Shown one piece after another: positions 56,641 through 64,000 of a DNA stretch of 64,000 nucleotides. The DNA is taken from NCBI GenBank assembly GCA_902702965.1, contig CACRXP010000312.1:268282-332281 (forward strand). Direction: 5' to 3'. Positions within the stretch are counted from its first letter, which is position 1, and every line of letters begins with the position of its first letter. Under the pieces are notes generated by a model that worked only from the letters and a program-made list of their open reading frames with translations, did not search any database and had not been told where the DNA came from. Source of the stretch: Spirometra erinaceieuropaei (lineage: Eukaryota; Platyhelminthes; Cestoda; Diphyllobothriidea; Diphyllobothriidae). The position numbers and the translations under genes are program-made.

Positions 56641-57974
56641 TAGTCTTGTTGTCCGGACTACAGCTGAAAAGAACTCTTGGTAATGGTGTCCTCAAAACAA
56701 TCATCTGTTCTAAACTTGTATACACAGATAACGTCTGCTCTCTCGTTGCCCACACATACACACCTTGCGAGAATTTAGATGCATATCTTAGTAACTTTCT
56801 TCCCTATGAAATTATTTTGTTTTCCTATACCCAGTACTAAAAACATCGGCGGTCGCGGTGGAATTGGGAGTCATGACACAGGTCGAGCCAAATCCCCAAC
56901 CGCCTAAAGTAGGAGGCCCTAAAAGGAACCGTGAATTTATCACATTTAGGTCGAATAACCCATCCGGCCCACTGCGACGTATAAAATTCGCCAATTACGA
57001 CACTGCAATCTGACTGTCCGAGCGCAATTTCCAAAGAAATCAGTCGAGAATCCACTAGATGTCTTCTAGTCTCACATGATTATCTGGTGTTTTTTTCAGT
57101 TTTGAAAAATTCCTTTGCTTCACCAGGGCTGCAGGGGTCATTCACAATTAGGTCGGCTGAATTATTTCAATCTGCCAAAACACCAATCAAAACGGTTTTG
57201 TTTATATTCCAAAAAACGCTTAGCCGTTAAAAGTTGCTCCTCTAGACATTGGGCCTGCGTTAGGCTTCAATTACGTCAGCACTCAAAAGGAAGTCCATTA
57301 GGTAAATATTAGGTGTGTAACCTACCCCTTTCCTCTTTTCCTCACCCCTGTCTATTTGGTGGTACTCATTAGCTGTTTGGCAGCAACAGTCAATGCCAAC
57401 GAAAGCATGGACTTATTGCATGAAAATTTTATGTTTTTATCATAAAATCTAATTATTTTACCGAACGACGTTTCAGGGTTATCAAGAATTCTTTCCCTAT
57501 TAACATTTTTTTCAGTTAAGAACTATCTTGAAATTATGCGTGAGTCAAGCGTTGCGGATATTGATGGCCTTCTGCCTTTTCTCCATAAGGCCTCGTCTAT
57601 CCAACTACCATGCAGTTCATCTCATTTTATTACAGTGTAATTCAAGCAATTCGTGAAGTCAAATGCTGTCTATGTTGTCTTAATCAACTCAATTCGTACA
57701 AAACGCCTGTAGATATCGTCCTGAGTATCTTCCTCAACTACACGCTTATTTGCTCTTCCACAGTTCCTCATAAGAGTTTCTTAGGACGTGCCCATTCAAT
57801 TGTCCTTCGTTTCATTTTAATCCTCAGAGTTTGGAGCCAGTGCCTTAAAGGTCAGTGCTGTCGTTTTGCAGGGGATCTAAAACCCCGGACAAGCTTCGTT
57901 TTTTGTTGGCGCGGACCCATTTTGAATACTCCACAGTCTGTGATGTAACTCCGCACCACTTCCGTTTTTCAGAC

Positions 57975-58015
57975 ATCTTCTGAACTGCTACCTGGGACTC
58001 GCCTGTTCGCTTCTA
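57975..58015 (+). repeat. Possible PLE lineage-A terminal fragment
   Basis: CTGCTACCTGGGACTCGCCT followed by GTTCGCTTCTATCAGCA matches the extreme end at 24494-24531 (CTGCTTCCTGGGACTCGACT...) at about 31 of 37 positions. No other PLE part is seen next to it. Confidence 0.35.
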
Positions 58016-61000
58016 TCAGCAAACATCATAATATAGTTTTACTTGCTGGGAATCCTCCGCGCGTGCGCATTATTTTCTCCAAATCTGACCATCCAGCCTT
58101 TCTCTTAACAACTTTAACATATTGCAGGGTTTTTCAAATATCCAATCACTTTCTGCCACGTACGATGAACTGAAATCGTTCAAAGACTACTAGAATGCTA
58201 AGTATACTGATGATACTATATTTTGAAGCTGTAAAAAGTGGTTGATCTCCACATTCTTGAAGGATGATAGTCAGAACGAACATTTAAAAACAGCCGTGTT
58301 ACTTATTTCCGCAAGTAAGTTACCTGTGTTTTTAAACTACAACTAATCATAACTTTAAATCGGGCCTTGCCTTTCCTACATCTCGACGTTGCGATTTCGT
58401 TCAAGCTTCCACTTACTTTTTTATGTTGAATTCCTTTTTGGTGGAATGTTTAAACATTTTTCCCTATTTTGAGCGTTTGCATTCACCTCCAGTCCTTAAT
58501 GCAGCAATTATTGAATAGTAGTTGTTTCGAGAGAATCCGAAGAATTTTTGTCAACCCAAGTGTAAAAAAACTCGGCTTCCCGGTAGAATTCAAACCCCAT
58601 GGAAGCAAGGAGAATGCTTTACTACAGCCAACAATCAAGCCACTTGACATACGAGGCTCCAACGGGGGGTAGGAGTCTAATAATATTTACCTTACAGTTC
58701 TTGCGTTATGCTCTCCTCGAAGGACACTGCCTTTTTCCCTAAAATAAACCACTGTTATTATTTTAAAAAATGCATTTTCTCTTTTACTAATGAGGGACAT
58801 GCTAATTTTAGTAGGCAGTCCTCGTATGCTCCCATCGGCTGCTCGATGAACCTGAGGAGCTGTAGACTATGTCACAATACAACGGCAGTAAAAACCTGTC
58901 ATTCTACCAGTCATGCATTTCCTCGCAGGATTTCTGACATGTAGTTAGGCTTAAATCCGTCAAACAGGGCTGCATATATCTACACTTTGCTCAGTCTACG
59001 GGTGGCAGGAGTTTGTTATTCCGCATTAAAAACTCTCTAAGATTGGGCGATATAATTTGGCAAAATTCCTTGGCGGAAACTTAAACGAACAGCACGGCAT
59101 ACCTAGAGCGCAGTAATATGCATAATGCCTCTTAATGAGAAAGAAGTCTTGTTTTTCGTGAAAAGACACCTCAATAATCTTGGATCAGGATTTTACGTTT
59201 TTGCCGCCTAAGTAATTTCCCATGGTGTTGTGCACCGCAGACTACGAGGGCTTTTTTGTGCGCCTTTGGCTCCGAAAGAGAAATCATCTAAACAAGAGGC
59301 CTCTTCAATAAAGCGTAATCTTTTAGGGCAGAAGTGGAATTAGGCAGTAATGCAGACCAGGTGATTTAGGTTATAAAAAATCGCAGTGCCTTGGGGAAAT
59401 GGACTGTAAACCCATGTGTAAACTAATGGTTTGCAAACTAGCGCCGTCTGTGCCTTAAAAGCGGCAGTGAATTTTTTGGTAACACGTTTGCACAATTCAT
59501 CAGGAATTAAATGGCACAATCATAAGTACGGAAAGTACCTACCGAATTCGAACGCATCTTGCCGTCCACGCATGCGATGAAGACCCCGATTCAGCATTTA
59601 CCAGTCATCGAGTAAGAGCGACATTAGCTTTCTACGGCTGATCGCGTGAGTTTTACGTGACTATTTTAGAATGAATTAGATCACAATTTGCAAATCGTGG
59701 TTGATTGAAGAGTATTTATTTACTTGAGGTGAAAAAAACAATCTTTTAGTTGGACACTAAAATATAGTATTACGGCAATTCACAGGGAGAATCTGCCAGT
59801 ACTCTCTCTAAAGGTAATTTGTACTGTGACAAGTGAATCAGTGCCACTTCGATGACAGACAGTAACAAAGCCATTTTTATATACAAAAATTGCTCACATA
59901 AGTATTTCTCACTTTCTAAATGCATCTTGACGAAACATTTTAGTCTACCAAAAAGAGAATTTTCCTTTGTGATGAAGCCTCATCTTAGACAAACCTCCAA
60001 AGTTGGCAAGGGACTTACCACATAATTGCTTTCCGATTGCTGCAACTTTGGTCTGAGTGATATATGAATATGAAGAATGATCAACCCGACAGTGACCAAC
60101 AGATAACATTAGCCGCAAGGTCTTCATCAGTTTCAAGAGAGATACTCCTGTAGATAATGACATTCACTGATGGGAAATGCACGCTAGCGTTTTTTAAGAT
60201 AATGGTACTGATCACACACAGGTGAGAAATTTTTCCGGCAAAGCTTCAGACAACGGTCTAATGTGTAGGGGCACAGTCCGCTTTCCCTCGTGCGGTCTGC
60301 AGATTGTTTGCATTACTGACAACGCTCCTGGAGTTAATTTCATTGAAAATATGGACAACATAAGGACAGCTTACGAACAAAATAAACCTTTTGAAGAGCT
60401 TTTACTTTATTTCACGGTGTAAATTGAAGCCTGTTGTGTGATAGGCTTGGACGTCAAAGTAATTTTTACACGCATCTCGTGGCCTTTCATCAGTTACGTT
60501 ATACGTCGTACGTTTTCGGTATGGTGATTCAAGCACATTACCACCATGTATTTTACAATGTCGTTTTTAAGCTAGAATTTTTTTTGACCTAACTTTACTG
60601 CCTATTGTATGCTCCGGGTCTTCAAACCTTTCTAAAGATGCATTCACACCTGGGACTCATGCAGATAGCCAGTTCGCAGTCGTATTATTTGCGTGTAGGT
60701 ACCATAAGTTGTTTGTGCCCGTTTGCCTATGTAAGAAGCGCATGTATTTACGAACCAAATTGATTCAGTTGATTCCCGCTTTTTTATTAAACCATACTGT
60801 ATCTGTTGACTGAAATCCTGTCTTTGATAGCAACCGTTATATGTGGGAAAAATTCAGATGAAGACAATTTAAAGTTTCGCAGGCAATTTTTATTATGGAC
60901 TTCTGAGTTACAGGCAACAGGATAACTTAAGTGATGGACTTCGGCTGTTCTAATTTTAAAATGTAACTTAACATAAAATGAATGTCCTGTAAAATCCTTT

Positions 61001-61169
61001 TTGACAATATGAGCAACGGAAGCTAATTTTAATAACGAAAACAAAAAATGAAGGGCTACATTTGACAGGCTTTCGTCGATAAAACAACTATTTTCTCGTT
61101 GACCTTCTGTTTTGTCCATAAAAGTGCGAGATGTTAAGTTAGCTCAATTAACTTAATTACAATAAATTG

Positions 61170-61590
61170 CCCCTGCAGTTGTCAAATGTCGGAAAAATAC
61201 GAGAACAGAGAAACGACCCGTCCATCATCATTTCAAACAAAAAAACACTTTGTATTCACTGTTTGCAAGCTGTGCAATACGACCACGTATATGTATGGTT
61301 TACGATTTGGCAAGTGTCTTCCGGGAAATTGTCTATTGTTTTTGCACATGTTTTCCATGAAATATAATTGAATTTTTTGGGGCATCGAAAATCAATGAGA
61401 AAAATGTATGCTAATTAAGTAGTCCTTTCTGAGACAATAAAGTCTTTGCATACATCGAGAAAGAAATTCGCTTGAAAGCCTGCATCCTGGGTTAACAGAA
61501 TTCTAACAGAATTACGATGTACGATAATTAGCTTTACAAACCTGCTTAATTAATCTTTTCGCAGCAAAAACGTCATTTACAAGCAGCTGC
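61170..61590. repeat. Foldback/MITE-like element, right half
   Basis: Arm sequence TTTCCATGAAATATAATTGA (61349-61368) and CATCGAAAATCAATGAGAAAAATG match the right arm of copies 1 and 7. The terminal inverted repeat and left half are not recognisable. Confidence 0.5.
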
Positions 61591-61639
61591 AATTAATGGT
61601 GGAGGAGGGATGTTCACGATGGTTTGACGGGACTCAACC

Positions 61640-62300
61640 GACCTGTTGTACCTTACGGGCTCTCTCTTGAGTCCAAGCAGCAGCTGCACAGCGGCGCATG
61701 ATAAAAAACAAAATGTTATTGCCGACAAAGACATGAGAGACTGTCTCCCTGGCCTTTGTTAGAAATAACGATCCTATACTTTTTGTTACAACAAAAAGGA
61801 GCGCGTGAGTTTGCAGCAGGACGTTTTGAACAGCAGATGGTCGGTTACCTTGTGAAATAAACTGCTCTAACATATTTTGACGCAGAAAGAACATTGCGTT
61901 CCCAGAAAAAGTCCACGGACTCGTTGCCTTGTAGACTGCGATCGGGAATACACAATGGTGGAGGAACGCTCGCCGATTGCCTTACGGGACGCACTCGTCC
62001 CCTTTGTGACTTGCGGCTCTATCCCGAACCCAACTAGCAGCCACATGTCGGCGCATGACTTGAGCAGAATGACACTATCGACAAAGACAGGAGTAAGTGA
62101 AATGGTCATGTCTGGTTTATTGGCCGTTGTCAGACAGCCACATCAGTCCGCGACTGCACTTTCAACGAACTGGTCGCGGGATAGACTCCCGGATGTTCCA
62201 CATTTCGGCGTTGGATGTGACTGGCTGGTGACAGCTAACAAGCCAGAAATTTCCATTCGACTTCCCCTTGTTTTTGTCTGCAATGTCATCCTGCCTACAG
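61640..62300. mobile_element. SINE cluster (tail modules and partial bodies)
   Basis: Two tail modules (61640-61730 and 61940-62060: GATCGGGAATACACAATGG, CGCTCGCCGATTGCCTTACG) are followed by an inverted body part (62098-62150, AATGGTCATGTCTGGTTTATTGG) and a plus-strand body (62190-62300, TTCCACATTTCGGCGTTGG, AACAAGCCAGAAAT). The B box is poorly preserved (62168-62185). This appears to be a rearranged or doubly inserted SINE. Confidence 0.5.
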
Positions 62301-62912
62301 TTGCAATTAATAGATGCACAGTATTCTAATTCTAGGTTGTACAACTTAAGCGCGTGTGCCTGCTAATGCCATTCTAAACAGTCTAAACGAATTTAGTATG
62401 TCCCCCCACATTTTGAAATGAAAGGAGAAAACACATAGAAATAAAAGAATCCACAACCGGAAGGACGTAGTTGTATTTACGACTTCGGAAGTTGTCATGA
62501 AAATAAATGAGGCAGAGGGAGATTCTGGTCCATTATCAAAGTAAGCTAAGTGCTTCTTCGTGTACTCTGAAGAAGAATGAATGTGTCTTAAGTCCATCGT
62601 GATTTAAAAAAGGGATGTTAACTACCCGTGACATCGCTCCAGTGTCTAAACCTTCCGGAAACGGCTAGACGAAGTAACTGCCTTAAGGCTGGCCACAAAG
62701 GAGATCGCCACATTTAGCATAGAAGATTCTAAAGATTTTTTACGGGCAACATTTTACTTCCGATGAATTTTTATCAGGCCAGTATGCCTCAATTCCAACG
62801 CAGCCAATTAAAAATAATTGGAAAATAAACGAAATCAACTTATTTTCACCTGCAAACAGAAGGGATGTTACATATACGGGGAAGAGCAAATAAAGGAAAG
62901 AAAGTCCGTAAT

Positions 62913-62990
62913 TAGGGCCCGCTGAATAGCCGAACCGCTCGCAGTTGTACCATGCGGGGGTAGAATATCGACGAAACGCGTGTCGGGGCT
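62913..62990 (+). ncRNA. Hammerhead-like repeat, long-loop family, copy e
   Basis: Core: CTGAATA (62922-62928, where position 8 is T instead of G), GAAA 62973-62976, stem III AC/GT with loop GCGT, GTC cleavage site ending at 62984. Stem I pairs GGCCC (62916-62920) with GGGCT (62986-62990), one G-U. Stem II is GCCGA with TCGAC (one mismatch). The inner hairpin CGCA/TGCG sits in the long loop. G8 is needed for catalysis, so this copy is likely inactive. Confidence 0.55.
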
Positions 62991-63259
62991 TTTAGCTATT
63001 ATCTGTGCTGCTAGTATTGTATACTTTAACGCCAAATTATACAACTAACAGCATATTAGAAATTTATTGAATATTTCATTGTTGCTCTGCTGTGGCTGAT
63101 TGACTTCGGCCCAAATGTTCATGCATCAATTTTGGTCTGCGCCTATGGACCTTGGTCTAATTTGATTTACTTCAAGTAAACAAGTTACTTCTGGGAAAAT
63201 CAAAAGGTAATAATGTTTTAAGTGTCATATCTACCAGAAAGCGCACGGGGATGCTGAAG

Positions 63260-63325
63260 GACCCCGTCTTGAGCCGAATCTCTCCAGTCTGTCTGTGGAA
63301 AATCGACAATACACGTGTCGGGGTT
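63260..63325 (+). ncRNA. Hammerhead-like repeat, long-loop family, copy f
   Basis: Stem I is a perfect 6-bp helix, ACCCCG with CGGGGT, flanking a GTC cleavage site (63317-63319). Stem III is AC/GT with loop ACGT. The first core block is eroded (GTCTTGA), and GAAA is replaced by AAT-type sequence. TTTTAGCTGGTACCTGTGC follows, as in the other copies. It sits 335 bases after copy e. Confidence 0.5.
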
Positions 63326-63329
63326 TTAG

Positions 63330-64000
63330 CTGGTACCTGTGCAGTAAACATAGTTTATTATAACACTAAAAAGGGCAGCGGTATAGAGAAGGACAGCGTT
63401 TTGTTGTCGGTCGACTGTGGGTCGTGTCATACGCGCTCAACGATAAGAGGAGTTTAGCGGGTGGGACTGCACACTAGGCAGTAAGAAATTGTTCGGATTT
63501 CTTCTAAAGGACTAATCTTACGTTTTCCTACGACAACAGAAATAAGGGTGGTACTCAAAAATAGACAAAAAGTAAATTTCAAAAAAAAGAGTTTGAGTGA
63601 TGTTTTGATGTCACGGGAAGTGATTGTTATTGGCAGTGCAGTGTCTGCAAAAGTGGGGTCCTTCTCCATACCGTTGCCGAAGCAGTATTAAGTTATTCGG
63701 CTGATTCTTTCAAATTTGCATGGGGAGGGGGTCGGGAAGAGGTAAGTCAGTTGAAGGAGGCCAGGAAGGTCACCAGATTTGCGGACAGTTAGCGGATTAG
63801 CTTACCAACATCCATGTCAAATTCCAGCCTTGCAGGAGACGCTTCTATTACCACAGAATTGGCTGACATAATATAACTTTGACAGACTCTGTTCTTGATA
63901 ACAGACTCGGACGCACTGTTTTGACATGTGACAAAAAAAGAGAAAATGCGTTGCCTGAAGAAAACAGTATGTCCACAAACAGCGCTGTGAACGGTCCTAC
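63330..64000. other. No recognisable gene
   Basis: The minus-strand frame 63454-63669 has no recognised motif. Confidence 0.4.

Larger units (their letters stand above)
55390..61120. other. Mostly unassigned sequence
   Basis: Contains a SINE tail module (56519-56640) and a possible short PLE terminus (57975-58015). The longest frames (56505-56840 and 57610-57948) have no known domain. I see no tandem arrays. Confidence 0.45.

Noticed and set aside
57440..57510. GACGTTTCAGGG near 57466 as another PLE terminus
   Set aside because: The opposing core block and stem II cannot be found, so the match is too short.
1..64000. A CRISPR array, prophage or bacterial defence system
   Set aside because: No regularly spaced short direct repeats, no dense long ORFs, and eukaryotic retroelements throughout.

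Overview
This window looks like repeat-rich nuclear DNA of a large-genome parasitic flatworm. My best guess is a diphyllobothriid tapeworm such as Spirometra, Dibothriocephalus or Schistocephalus. That is an inference from repeat content: many Penelope-like elements (PLEs) with a GIY-YIG endonuclease, hammerhead-ribozyme (HHR) motifs in PLE ends, a CR1-like LINE, a tRNA-derived SINE and degenerate TTAGGG-like tracts. I recognise no host gene, rRNA, tRNA gene, CRISPR array or bacterial operon. Almost every supportable coding trace is a decayed retroelement.

Layout. 0.06-1.8 kb: two copies of a roughly 1-kb element with long terminal inverted repeats (foldback/MITE); further copies at 6.8, 19.5, 28.1-30.8, 32.4, 33.9, 35.2-38.8, 41.5 and 61.2 kb. 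5.2-5.9 and 9.2-9.5 kb: PLE endonuclease remnants. 9.9-10.4 kb: two direct hammerhead-like repeats, followed by a decayed PLE to 12.0 kb. 15.5-15.9 kb: an inverted pair of the same hammerhead repeat. 16.9-19.2 kb: SINE and two PLE remnants. 21.7-23.2 kb: a PLE with RT and endonuclease on the minus strand and a strong HHR at its 3' end. 23.6-24.5, 26.2-27.1 and 28.2-29.9 kb: PLEs whose two ends are inverted copies of the same 3' terminus. 35.5-38.2 kb: the most complete PLE, 2.6 kb between 9-bp target duplications. 38.8-43.8 kb: A+T-rich DNA with little I can name. 43.8-45.7, 47.8-49.6, 50.8-51.4 and 52.5-53.9 kb: more PLEs, two of them next to telomere-like tracts. 54.1-55.4 kb: CR1-like LINE tail, then a PLE RT fragment. 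61-63.4 kb: foldback, SINE and two more tandem hammerhead repeats.

How the parts relate. A PLE protein couples a reverse transcriptase (catalytic YVDD) to a C-terminal GIY-YIG nuclease (core YVGETGR or YIGxTxR). At least three PLE lineages are present, and each carries its own version of a CUGANGA...GAAA ribozyme core in its terminus. Several insertions are head-to-head: an inverted second copy of the 3' end caps the 5' side, and in two cases one target-site duplication flanks the pair, so the inverted dimer was inserted as a unit. Nested insertions (PLE inside foldback at 28-31 and 35-39 kb) give a relative time order. The strongest candidates for something little described are the tandem long-loop hammerhead repeats spaced 352 and 335 bp, which resemble retrozymes, and the PLE inverted dimers, two of whose junctions fall at the ribozyme core.

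A 353-base run of N (34871-35223) is an assembly gap.
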